A stretch of 64,000 nt of DNA from the NCBI RefSeq assembly GCF_027988105.1, contig NZ_JAQJZJ010000003.1:1-64000 (forward strand), read 5' to 3'. Of the stretch, positions 56,021 through 64,000 are shown piece after piece; within the stretch, counting starts at the first letter, position 1, and each line of letters starts with the position of its first letter. The DNA comes from Pseudomonas aestuarii (GTDB taxonomy: Bacteria; Pseudomonadota; Gammaproteobacteria; Pseudomonadales; Pseudomonadaceae). The translations under genes were made by a program, and so were the position numbers. Below the pieces are notes generated by a model. The model saw nothing but the letters and a program-made list of their open reading frames with translations, had not been told where the DNA came from and did not search any database.

Positions 56021-59000
56021 GGCGCGGGCTGAAATACAGCCTCTATGCTCTGCTCGGCGTCTTGTTGATGCTGGTGTTGTTGCTGAGCTGGATCCTCGCC
56101 AGCAATGCCGGCAGCCGCTGGGCGCTGGCCAGGGTCGCGGGTCTGCAGGTGAGCAATTTCAGTGGCCAGTTGGGCGGGCAATGGCGCGCCGAACAGTTAC
56201 GCTGGCAGCAAGGTGAGCGTCTGGTGGACATCCGCCTGGCCGAGGTGGCGTGGTCGCCGCGCTGCCTGCTGCACCTGAGCCTGTGCATCGAGCGGCTGCA
56301 GATCGAGCGCATCGAGCTGCTCTTGCCGCCTGGCGAGGAGCAGGGCGATACGCCAGTGCGTTTGCCGCAGGTGCAGCTGCCACTGGCGCTGGAATTGGGC
56401 GAGGTGCACATCGGCAGCGTGCAACTCAATGGCGATGAACAGCTGCAAGGCCTGGACCTGGTGGCACGCTGGACCAGCGCAGGTGTACAACTCGACAGCC
56501 TGCGCCTACAGCGCGGCGACTTTGTCCTGGACCTGAGCGGTCAACTGCAGCCCAGCGGTGACTGGCCATTGACTCTCGGTGGCGAGGTGAAACTACCGGC
56601 GCCCGAGCAACAAGACTGGCAGCTTGCCGTACAGATTGTCGGTGATCTGCAACAAAGCCTGCAGGTCAGCGCCGATAGCACGGGCTACCTGAATGGGCGT
56701 TTGCGCGGCGAGGTGCAGCCGCTGGCCGATAACCTCCCGGCCAGCCTGCAGCTGCACGCCGACGGTTTCAAGGCCAGCAGCGAACTGGCGGATACCCTGC
56801 GCCTGAACAAGATAGTGCTGAAGGCCGGCGGCGATCTGGCCGCCGGCTACCACATCAGCGGCAACGCCGAGTTGCCGGGCGAGGGCGGGCCACTGGCGCT
56901 GACCCTGCAGGGCCTGCTCAAGGCCGATGGTGCCGAGATTGCCAGCTTGACGCTAGGCGCCAGCGCCGAGCAGCAAGTGCGCCTCAGTGGTCAGTTGGAC
57001 TGGCGCGAGGGGCTCGCCCTGGACAGTCGTTTCGATTGGCAGGACTTCCCCTGGCGGCGGCTGTATTCCGATATTGAACAACCCCCGGCGGCTTTGCACC
57101 GACTCAGCGGTGAGCTGAGCTATCGCGACGGCAGCTACCTGGGTCACTTCGCTGCCGAGTTGGATGGCCCGGCCGGGGCATTCACCCTGGCGAGTCCGCT
57201 CAGTGGCGATTTGCAGCAGCTGCACCTGCCAGATCTGCAGCTGCGCGCGGGTCAGGGCCGGGCCGATGGCCAGCTGACCCTGGGTTTTGCCGATGGCCTG
57301 CGCTGGGATGCGCGCTTGCAGCTACATGAGTTGGATCCGGCCTACTGGTTGGCGGAACTGCCTGGCACTCTGGGCGGGCCGCTGCATAGCCAGGGTGAGC
57401 TGAAGGATCAACATCTGAGCCTGAATGCGCAGGTCGACCTCAACGGTCGCTTGCGTGGCCAGCCGGCGCAGTTGCAGGCTCAGGTCACCGGGGCCGGCCA
57501 GCGCTGGGGGCTGCAGCGATTGGCGCTGCGCCTGGGCGACAACCGCATCGACGGCAGTGCTGAGCTGGATCAGCGCTTGAGCGGGCAATTGCGCCTGAAG
57601 CTACCGCGCCTGGGCCAGCTATGGCCGCAGTTGCAGGGGCAGATCGAGGGTCAACTCGACCTGGCCGGCAGCCTGCAGGCGCCACAAGGCCAACTGACCT
57701 TGCAGGGGCAGCGCCTGGCTTACAGCGAGCAACGCCTGCAGCGCCTTCGGCTCGATGCCAGTCTCGATAGCGCCCAGCACGCGCGGGTCGAACTGGATGC
57801 CCAGGGCATTGCCCTGGGCGAGACCGAACTGGGCCGGCTGACGGCCAGCGGCCAGGGTGATCCGCGTCAGCAACGCCTGCAACTCAAGCTTGCAGGTCCC
57901 TTGCTACAGAGCGCCTTGGCCCTTGATGGCCGCCTGGATCAGGGTGCCTGGCGCGGACGCTTGAGCCGCGGCGAAGTACAAAGCGGCGGTCAGGATTGGC
58001 GCTTGCAGCAACCCGCCACGCTGGTGCGCTTGGCCAACGGCCAGCTCAGCCTTGGAGCGCACTGTTGGCGTTCCGGCCAGGCCAGCCTGTGTGGCGAGGA
58101 TCAACGTCTGCAGCCTGAGCCCAAGCTGCGCTATCGCCTGCGCGATTTCCCCCTCGACAGCCTGGCGCAATGGCTACCCAAGGACGTCGCCTGGCAAGGT
58201 CAGTTGAATGCCGAGGTGCAACTCGACTTGCCGGCGGCGGGGCCGAGCGGGCAGATCGTACTGGATGCCGGCAGCGGCACCTGGCGCATCCGCGACCGCG
58301 GCCAGTGGCTGGACTTTGCCTATGACAGCCTGCGCCTGGAGAGCCAGTTGCAGGCGCAGAAAATCGATACCCGGTTGAGTTTGCGTGGGCCGAAAATCGG
58401 TGAATTGCTCCTGCAAGCCCGTCTCGATCCACGGCCGGCGAGCAAGCCAATGACCGGCGACTTCCGCCTGACCGGTCTGGACCTGGCACTGGCACGCCCG
58501 TTTCTGCCAATGGTCGAACATCTGGTTGGACGGCTCGACGGCAATGGCAGCCTGTCCGGCAGCTTGTTGGCGCCGCAAATCGATGGTCGCCTGCGCCTCA
58601 GTGGCGGCGAACTGTCCGGCGGTCAACTGCCCGTGACGGTCGAGGCGTTGCAGGTGGACGCGCGGATTGCAGGGGAAAGCCTGCAACTCAGCGGTGGTTG
58701 GCGCAGTGGCGAGCATGGACAGGCCAGTCTGGCCGGCGAGCTAGCCTGGCATGCCGGGTTACTCGGTGAGTTACGCCTGCGTGGTAGCCAGCTACCGGTC
58801 GACATCGAACCCTATGCGGAGCTCGAGGTTGAGCCGGACTTGACCCTGCGCATCGCCGCCGAGCAGTTGTCCATCGTCGGCAAGGTGCTGATCCCGCGCG
58901 GCAAGATTGTCATCCGTGAGTTGCCGCCGTCGACAGTCAAGGTTTCGGACGATGCGCTGATCGTCGGCAGTGAAAGTATCGAGCGGCAGCCGGTGGCGAT

Positions 59001-59685
59001 CGCCATGGATATCGATGTAACTGTCGGGCAGGAGCGCTTGAGCTTCAGTGGTTTTGGACTCAAGGCCGATCTGGCCGGGCGCGTGCATGTCGGCAATGAC
59101 CTCGACACCCGCGGCGAGTTGAGCCTGAACAATGGCCGTTATCGGGCCTATGGCCAACGCTTGACCATTCGCCGGGCGCGTTTGCTGTTCGCCGGACCTA
59201 TCGATCAGCCTTACCTGGATGTCGAGGCGATTCGTCGGGTCGACTCGGTGGTCGCCGGCCTGCGCCTGAGCGGCAATGCCGAGCAGCCCACCACCGAGGT
59301 GTTTTCCGAGCCGGCCATGAGTCAGCAGCAGGCGCTGTCGTACCTGGTGCTCGGCCGGCCGCTGGGGCAAAGCAGCGGTGACAACAACATGCTGGCCCAG
59401 GCGGCGCTCGCCATGGGCTTGGCCGGTAGCTCCTCGGTGGCCGGCAGCGTGGCGCAGGCGCTTGGCATCACTGATTTCCAACTGGATAGCCAGGGCAGTG
59501 GCATCAGCACCAGTGTGGTGGCCAGTGGCAGCCTGTCGGAACGTTTGAGCTTGCGCTATGGAATCGGCGTATTTGAGCCGGCGAATACCATCGCATTGCG
59601 CTATGAACTGACTAAACACCTCTATCTCGAGGCCGCCAGCGGCCTGGCCAGTTCACTTGACCTGTTTTATCGGCGCGATTTCTAG
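56017..59685 (+). CDS. tamB: translocation and assembly module subunit TamB
   Basis: A 1222-residue inner-membrane-anchored AsmA-like protein spanning the periplasm. One membrane helix lies near the N-terminus (LYALLGVLLMLVLLLSWILA). The long middle consists of repeated beta-strand segments rich in Leu, Gln and Gly. The conserved C-terminal DUF490 domain (about 850-1222) has IPRGKIVIRELPPSTVKVSDD, QPYLDVEAIRR and YLEAASGLASSLDLFYRRDF. Translation starts at a GTG (56017) that overlaps the tamA stop as GTGA, so the two are coupled. Confidence 0.95.
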   Translation: MRRGLKYSLYALLGVLLMLVLLLSWILASNAGSRWALARVAGLQVSNFSGQLGGQWRAEQLRWQQGERLVDIRLAEVAWSPRCLLHLSLCIERLQIERIELLLPPGEEQGDTPVRLPQVQLPLALELGEVHIGSVQLNGDEQLQGLDLVARWTSAGVQLDSLRLQRGDFVLDLSGQLQPSGDWPLTLGGEVKLPAPEQQDWQLAVQIVGDLQQSLQVSADSTGYLNGRLRGEVQPLADNLPASLQLHADGFKASSELADTLRLNKIVLKAGGDLAAGYHISGNAELPGEGGPLALTLQGLLKADGAEIASLTLGASAEQQVRLSGQLDWREGLALDSRFDWQDFPWRRLYSDIEQPPAALHRLSGELSYRDGSYLGHFAAELDGPAGAFTLASPLSGDLQQLHLPDLQLRAGQGRADGQLTLGFADGLRWDARLQLHELDPAYWLAELPGTLGGPLHSQGELKDQHLSLNAQVDLNGRLRGQPAQLQAQVTGAGQRWGLQRLALRLGDNRIDGSAELDQRLSGQLRLKLPRLGQLWPQLQGQIEGQLDLAGSLQAPQGQLTLQGQRLAYSEQRLQRLRLDASLDSAQHARVELDAQGIALGETELGRLTASGQGDPRQQRLQLKLAGPLLQSALALDGRLDQGAWRGRLSRGEVQSGGQDWRLQQPATLVRLANGQLSLGAHCWRSGQASLCGEDQRLQPEPKLRYRLRDFPLDSLAQWLPKDVAWQGQLNAEVQLDLPAAGPSGQIVLDAGSGTWRIRDRGQWLDFAYDSLRLESQLQAQKIDTRLSLRGPKIGELLLQARLDPRPASKPMTGDFRLTGLDLALARPFLPMVEHLVGRLDGNGSLSGSLLAPQIDGRLRLSGGELSGGQLPVTVEALQVDARIAGESLQLSGGWRSGEHGQASLAGELAWHAGLLGELRLRGSQLPVDIEPYAELEVEPDLTLRIAAEQLSIVGKVLIPRGKIVIRELPPSTVKVSDDALIVGSESIERQPVAIAMDIDVTVGQERLSFSGFGLKADLAGRVHVGNDLDTRGELSLNNGRYRAYGQRLTIRRARLLFAGPIDQPYLDVEAIRRVDSVVAGLRLSGNAEQPTTEVFSEPAMSQQQALSYLVLGRPLGQSSGDNNMLAQAALAMGLAGSSSVAGSVAQALGITDFQLDSQGSGISTSVVASGSLSERLSLRYGIGVFEPANTIALRYELTKHLYLEAASGLASSLDLFYRRDF

Positions 59686-60014
59686 TCGCGTCGGGGCGGG
59701 TTGAGTCGTCGTCGCCGCTTGAGGGGCAAGGTTGTTCGCTGAATATGCGGTGTCTTGCCGATATGCTGCTATCTATCTTTGGTTAATCTTACTTTAACGG
59801 CAGATACAGCTAACTTTTGTCGCCTAAACAGTTAAATCAACTGCGAATCTCTTCTTATACTGGCGCCCGCTACAGCAAGGGCGAATGCCTGAACCCATGC
59901 GGCCTTGCTGACTTCTGTAGCTGATGGCGTCAGTCGATCAAGACGGCCTACCCGGCAGTCGAGCATGCGAAGGGTACCCAACCTCGCAACTACTACAAGA
60001 ATAAGGAACCTTAG
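59686..60014. other. 329-bp intergenic promoter region of the symporter gene
   Basis: No gene was found. An AT-rich stretch at 59760-59860 includes a candidate promoter, TTAAAT at 59832-59837 and TATACT at 59856-59861 with 18-bp spacing, giving a 5' leader of about 145 bases. AAGGAA lies just before ATG 60015. Confidence 0.5.
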
Positions 60015-61391
60015 ATGGAAACCCTCAACAGTTTGGTCAATCAACTCAATGGTCTCGTGTGGGGCCCACCGATGCTGGTGATGATCCTCGGCACCGGTCT
60101 GTTCCTGATGCTGCGCCTGAAATTCATGCCGCTGAGCAAAATCGGCGCCGGTTTCAAATTGATGTGGCAAGGCCGCAAGAAAGGCGACGACGAAAGCGGC
60201 GAGATTACCCCGTTCCAGGCACTGATGACCTGCCTGGCGGCAACTGTCGGTACCGGCAATATCGCCGGCGTAGCCACTGCAATCTTCCTTGGTGGCCCCG
60301 GCGCGCTGTTCTGGATGTGGTGTACCGCTTTGGTTGGCATGGCCACCAAGTACGCCGAAGTCGTACTGGCAGTGCATTACCGCGAGAAAGATGAGCGCGG
60401 CGAGCACGTTGGCGGGCCGATGTATGCGATCAAGAATGGCCTGGGCAAGAAGTGGCTGTGGCTGGGTACTGCGTTCGCCATCTTCGGCGGCTTCGCAGGC
60501 TTCGGCATCGGCAACATGGTGCAGGTCAACAGCATGGCTGCGGCCCTCGAGGCGACGTTTGCCGTGCCGTTGTGGCTGACCGGTCTGGTCACCATGCTCT
60601 TCGTCGGCCTGGTCATCCTCGGCGGCATCAAGCGTATCGGTAAGGTCGCCGCTACCCTGGTTCCCTTCATGTGCGTGGCCTATGTGATTGCTGCCATCGT
60701 CGTCCTGGTGGTCAACTCCGCACAGATCCCGGCAGCCTTCGAGATGATCTTCACCTACGCCTTCACCCCGGTTGCAGCGACTGGCGGTTTCGCCGGTGCG
60801 GCGGTCATGGCGGCAATCCGCTTCGGTGTGGCGCGCGGTATCTTCTCCAACGAAGCGGGCCTCGGCACCGCCGGTATCGCTCAGGCGGCCGGTACTACCA
60901 ACAGCTCGGTGCGCTCGGGCATGATCGGCATGCTCGGTACCTTTATCGACACCATCGTCATCTGCACCCTGACTGGCCTGGCAATCATCTGTTCCGGTGT
61001 CTGGACCAGCGGTCTCAGCGGTGCGGCGCTCTCGGCGGCAGCCTTTGAGTCGGCCATGCCGGGTGTCGGCGGTTATATCCTGACCGTTGCCTTGGTGGTG
61101 TTCGCCTTTACCACTATCCTCGGCTGGAGCTACTTCGGCGAGAAATGCTGGGAATACATGGTCGGCACCAAGGCTATCCTGCCGTTCCGCATTCTCTGGG
61201 TCCTGGCTGTGCCGTTCGGCGCAGTGGCCCACCTGGACTTCGCCTGGTTGGTCGCAGACACCCTCAACGGTCTGATGGCAATCCCCAACCTGTTGTCCCT
61301 GCTGCTGCTCAGTCCGGTGGTGGTCAAGCTGACCCGCGACCACTTCGCCCGTGAGACGCGCGTGGGTGGCATCGAAAGCCTGCAGCGCTAG
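60015..61391 (+). CDS. alanine/glycine:cation symporter (AGCS family)
   Basis: A 458-residue inner-membrane symporter with about eleven membrane helices. AGCS motifs are clear: GTGLFLMLRLKFMPL, ATVGTGNIAGVATAIFLGGPGALFWMW, KYAEVVLAVHYREKD, GGPMYAIKNGLGKKWLWL, SNEAGLGTAGIAQAAGTT and FTTILGWSYFGEKCWEYMVG. It would take up alanine or glycine with sodium. It is monocistronic, bounded by its own promoter region and a terminator. Confidence 0.94.
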   Translation: METLNSLVNQLNGLVWGPPMLVMILGTGLFLMLRLKFMPLSKIGAGFKLMWQGRKKGDDESGEITPFQALMTCLAATVGTGNIAGVATAIFLGGPGALFWMWCTALVGMATKYAEVVLAVHYREKDERGEHVGGPMYAIKNGLGKKWLWLGTAFAIFGGFAGFGIGNMVQVNSMAAALEATFAVPLWLTGLVTMLFVGLVILGGIKRIGKVAATLVPFMCVAYVIAAIVVLVVNSAQIPAAFEMIFTYAFTPVAATGGFAGAAVMAAIRFGVARGIFSNEAGLGTAGIAQAAGTTNSSVRSGMIGMLGTFIDTIVICTLTGLAIICSGVWTSGLSGAALSAAAFESAMPGVGGYILTVALVVFAFTTILGWSYFGEKCWEYMVGTKAILPFRILWVLAVPFGAVAHLDFAWLVADTLNGLMAIPNLLSLLLLSPVVVKLTRDHFARETRVGGIESLQR

Positions 61392-61439
61392 GTCGATCAT
61401 GGCCAGGTTCTGAATGGACGCGGGTTATCCGCTGAAATG

Positions 61440-61467
61440 AAAAAGCCCTGCACTGCAGGGCTTTTTT
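61440..61467 (+). terminator. rho-independent terminator of the symporter gene
   Basis: AAAAAGCCCTG pairs with CAGGGCTTTTT around a 5-base loop, with a run of T at the 3' side. It lies about 50 bp after the symporter stop. Confidence 0.9.
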
Positions 61468-61766
61468 GTATGTGCTGCCCGGCCTTGAATAAGGTCTACA
61501 GCTTCTCCGCAGTTGGGCAATAGCCACCCGCATGGTCAACCGCAGGCACTGGCAGTCGGCAGTTTTCAGTACTGCCCCGAGCCCAATCAACGGTTGTATG
61601 CCGAATGGACGACTATGCCTGTTATCAGCCCGCACGGGCCGGATGTGCGAGTGGCATATGGACGGCCGAGCTCCCACTACCACGTGCCAAGACCTGCTTG
61701 AGGCCGCCCGCATGGTTAGTCGATGCGGATCAATAACAGCCCATGCCCCATCTCTCTTTGAAATAA

Positions 61767-61797
61767 AAAACGCCCGATGCGATGCATCGGGCGTTTT
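61767..61797 (-). terminator. rho-independent terminator of aceA
   Basis: AAAACGCCCGATGC (61767-61780) pairs perfectly with GCATCGGGCGTTTT (61784-61797). On the minus strand it is followed by a T-run. It lies about 85 bp beyond the aceA stop. Confidence 0.88.
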
Positions 61798-61881
61798 AAG
61801 TGAAACAGGCGAAACCCTGTTTCAGGACTAGCCAGGGCTCAGGCGAGACGCAAGGTCAGCGACTGAGTGAACCAATGGCGT

Positions 61882-63477
61882 TTAGCCGAACTGGTTCATG
61901 GTGTTGTCTTTACCGCTGGCTTTCAGAGCAGCTTCTCCAGCGAAGTACTCTTTATGGTTGTCGCCGATGTCGGAGCCAGCCATGTTCTGATGCTTGACGC
62001 AGGCGATGCCTTGACGCAGCTCTTCGCGTTGCACGCCCTTGACGTAGGCCAGCATGCCTTGCTCGGCGAAGTAACCTTTGGCCAGGTTGTCGGTGGACAG
62101 CGCAGCGGTGTGGTACGTCGGCAGGGTGATCAGGTGGTGGAAGATACCCGCCTGAGCCGAGCTGTCGCGCTGGAAGGTGCGGATCATTTCGTCTGCACGA
62201 ACAGCCAGTTCGGTTTCGTCGTAGTCAATGCTCATCAGTTTGGCGCGGTCGTAGGCAGATACGTCTTTGCCTTCGCCAGCCATGATGTCGAACATTTGTT
62301 GACGGAAGTTCAGAGTCCAGTTGAAGGACGGGCTGTTGTTGTAGACCAGCTTGGCGTTCGGGATCACTTTGCGGATCTCGTTGACCATGGCAGCGATCTG
62401 ACCAACGTGCGGCTTCTCGGTTTCGATCCACAACAGATCGGCACCATTTTGCAGCGAGGTGATGCTGTCGAGTACGCAGCGCTCTTCACCAGTGCCCTTG
62501 CGGAACTGGAACAGGTTGCTTGGCAGACGCTTGGGGCGCAGCAATTTGCCTTCGCGGTTGAGTACCACGTCGCCGTTTTTCAGGTCGGAGGCGGAGACTT
62601 CTTCGCAATCGAGGAACGAGTTGTACTGGTCGCCCAGGTCACCCGGCTCGTTGGTTACAGCGATCTGCTTGGTCAGGCCGGCACCCAGGGAGTCGGTACG
62701 CGCAACGATCACGCCGTTGTCGATACCCAGCTCAAGGAAGGCGTAACGCACCGCATTGATCTTGGCCAGGAAGTCGGCGTGAGGAACGGTAACTTTACCG
62801 TCCTGGTGGCCGCACTGCTTCTCATCGGAAACCTGGTTTTCGATCTGGATGCAGCAAGCGCCTGCTTCGATCATGCGCTTGGCCAGCAGGTAGGTGGCTT
62901 CCGGGTTACCGAAGCCAGCGTCGATGTCGGCGATGATCGGTACTACGTGGGTTTCGTAGTTGTCGATCTGGTTCTGCAGGTCGGCGACTTTGGCTTGGTC
63001 GCCAGCTTCGCGAGCGGCGTCCATGGCTGTGAACAGCAGGTCCAGTTCGCGGGCATCAGCCTGGCGCAGGAAGGTGTACAGCTCTTCAATCAGGTCGGAG
63101 ACCGACGTTTTCTCGTGCATGGACTGGTCCGGCAGTGGGCCGAACTCGGAACGCAGAGCGGCGACCATCCAACCGGACAGGTAGAGGTAGCGCTTGTTGG
63201 TGGTCTTCAAGTGCTTCTTGATCGAAATCAGCTTCTGCTGACCGATGAAGCCATGCCAGCAGCCCAGGGACTGGGTGTAGACGGAGGAGTCGGCATCGTA
63301 CTCGGCCATGTCTTTGCGCATGATATCGGCGGTGTACTGCGCGATTTCCAGACCGGTCTTGAAGCGGTTCTGAGTGCGCATGCGAGCCACGGATTCCGGG
63401 TTGATCGCGCTCCAGCTGCTGCCGTTGGTCTCTTTCAGAGCGGCGACTGCCTTGATGTCGTTTTGATAAGCTGACAT
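61882..63477 (-). CDS. aceA: isocitrate lyase
   Basis: A 531-residue isocitrate lyase, first enzyme of the glyoxylate shunt, splitting isocitrate into succinate and glyoxylate. The active-site motif reads KQCGHQDGK with the catalytic Cys. Other blocks are GWMVAALRSEFGPLPDQ, DIDAGFGNPEATYLLAKRMIEAGACCIQIENQVSD, VIVARTDSLGAGL and YNNSPSFNWT. The length matches the long AceA of Pseudomonas rather than the shorter E. coli type. ATG 63477 (MSAYQNDIKAVAAL) has AAGGA upstream. It supports growth on acetyl-CoA made by the catabolic genes in this window. Confidence 0.96.
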   Translation of the reverse strand: MSAYQNDIKAVAALKETNGSSWSAINPESVARMRTQNRFKTGLEIAQYTADIMRKDMAEYDADSSVYTQSLGCWHGFIGQQKLISIKKHLKTTNKRYLYLSGWMVAALRSEFGPLPDQSMHEKTSVSDLIEELYTFLRQADARELDLLFTAMDAAREAGDQAKVADLQNQIDNYETHVVPIIADIDAGFGNPEATYLLAKRMIEAGACCIQIENQVSDEKQCGHQDGKVTVPHADFLAKINAVRYAFLELGIDNGVIVARTDSLGAGLTKQIAVTNEPGDLGDQYNSFLDCEEVSASDLKNGDVVLNREGKLLRPKRLPSNLFQFRKGTGEERCVLDSITSLQNGADLLWIETEKPHVGQIAAMVNEIRKVIPNAKLVYNNSPSFNWTLNFRQQMFDIMAGEGKDVSAYDRAKLMSIDYDETELAVRADEMIRTFQRDSSAQAGIFHHLITLPTYHTAALSTDNLAKGYFAEQGMLAYVKGVQREELRQGIACVKHQNMAGSDIGDNHKEYFAGEAALKASGKDNTMNQFG

Positions 63478-64000
63478 GGTCAATCCTTCAAAGTATGTGT
63501 TTGGTTGAGCACCGGCTTTCCCACTCAAAACCTGTGAGGGTCATGGTTGCGGGGGCTCACAACAGTACGAGAGATATTGACCAGGGCGCAGTTGTAACTG
63601 GGGAGGAGGGGGACGAAACGAACAGTGCGGTCGACTACAACTGCTGCAAATGAACAAGTCATTTGGCGTTTACCGGCTCGTGGATGCCGTTGGACGACTC
63701 AGTGGCTGTAACTGTCTGCTGGCTGCTACGTTGAAGCGCTTCCCCGTCCCTCAGGACAACTTCGTTCCAGTCGCAATCTCGTCGAACTGCCTTGTGGGCT
63801 TTACAACACGAATCGGTTCTGGCGGTAAGCTGGAACTCGATCCGGAGACCCTTTCCAGGGCCCCTGATTAGCGGGAGCGAGGCCATAATGCCTCTGCTAA
63901 AAGTGTTCGTCAAACGTTTTGTAGTGCTTTTTCGTTACTACTACATAAGTATTACGACGACCGGCCGGTCAGTTCTGGGCAGGGTTTACTCGGCAATCTC
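63478..64000. other. aceA upstream region and right end of the window
   Basis: No supported gene in 523 bp. GCAGTTGTA (63588-63596) and TACAACTGC (63636-63644) are perfect inverted arms 39 bp apart in the aceA promoter region. TGTAGT (63920-63925) and ACTACA (63940-63945) form a second inverted pair in an AT-rich patch. A frame from ATG 63888, with GAGG nearby, stays open to the window edge (37 codons, no recognisable similarity) and may be chance or the start of a next gene. Confidence 0.5.

Larger units (their letters stand above)
61392..61881. other. 490-bp intergenic region between symporter and aceA
   Basis: It contains the symporter terminator (61440-61467) and the aceA terminator (61767-61797). 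Between them, 61480-61740 has small open frames on both strands, but none resembles a known protein or has a good ribosome site. I see no supported gene there. Confidence 0.6.

Noticed and set aside
59832..61400. 522-codon minus-strand frame opposite the symporter
   Set aside because: Antisense to an eleven-helix symporter; the translation is a hydrophilic shadow rich in His, Asp and Gln.
61532..61831. 99-codon frame in the symporter-aceA gap
   Set aside because: It runs through the aceA terminator hairpin, has no ribosome site and resembles no known protein.
63888..64000. Frame open to the right edge from ATG 63888
   Set aside because: Only 37 codons are visible, they include unusual AT-rich codons and show no recognisable family. 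It cannot be supported as a gene from this window.

Overview
The window is high-GC, densely coded chromosomal DNA from a gammaproteobacterium, most probably a Pseudomonas (mendocina, alcaligenes or stutzeri-like). The support is a canonical liuABCDE operon, a 531-residue AceA of the Pseudomonas type, TamA/TamB, a REP element of the TGTGGGAGCGGCTTCAGC type, and GTAGGG(C/T)GG palindromes between genes. No tRNA, rRNA, CRISPR array, prophage or intact insertion sequence was seen.

Positions 1-37 kb form a branched-chain amino acid and branched acyl-CoA catabolism supercluster. After the end of an acetoacetyl-CoA thiolase comes the leucine/isovalerate operon liuABCDE on the minus strand (620-7474). 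Divergent from it are an acyl-CoA synthetase and an AhpD-like gene. Next is a five-gene branched-chain-type ABC transporter (10347-15128), a DcaP-like porin, and the MerR regulator LiuR (17097). A TetR gene, a Cache chemoreceptor and a complete valine/isobutyrate operon (acyl-CoA synthetase, mmsA, enoyl-CoA hydratase, mmsB, 3-hydroxyisobutyryl-CoA hydrolase, acyl-CoA dehydrogenase) run on the minus strand from 27402 to 17460, with a divergent LysR gene. A second acyl-CoA synthetase and an AraC gene follow. A 2-methylbutyrate/isoleucine-type operon (acyl-CoA synthetase, SDR dehydrogenase, thiolase, acyl-CoA dehydrogenase) occupies 31864-36799. Four 16-bp TTTACGTTAACGTAAA-like palindromes at 7526, 10274, 16988 and 28751 tie liuA, the two synthetase paralogues, the ABC transporter and liuR into one probable LiuR regulon.

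Positions 37-44 kb carry a DUF502 membrane protein, a RES/Xre-type toxin-antitoxin pair, and a gluconate module. In that module a gluconokinase is fused in frame to the small TRAP permease, followed by the large TRAP permease, a TRAP binding protein and a LacI-type GntR. GTTAGCGCTAAC operators lie upstream of the fusion gene and inside it.

Positions 44-64 kb are mostly core genes: a LysR/acyl-CoA dehydrogenase pair, a DUF1631-GGDEF-EAL protein, TerC, a PstS-like domain fused to OmpA behind a clear PHO box, exonuclease III, a GNAT enzyme, tamA-tamB, an alanine/glycine:cation symporter and isocitrate lyase.

The most unusual items are the kinase-permease fusion, the PHO-box-controlled PstS-OmpA chimera, near-identity confined to the middle of the two acyl-CoA synthetase genes (probable gene conversion), and a Walker A Lys-to-Arg change in the LivF-like ATPase. 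All functional calls rest on reading motifs and context; no database search was run.
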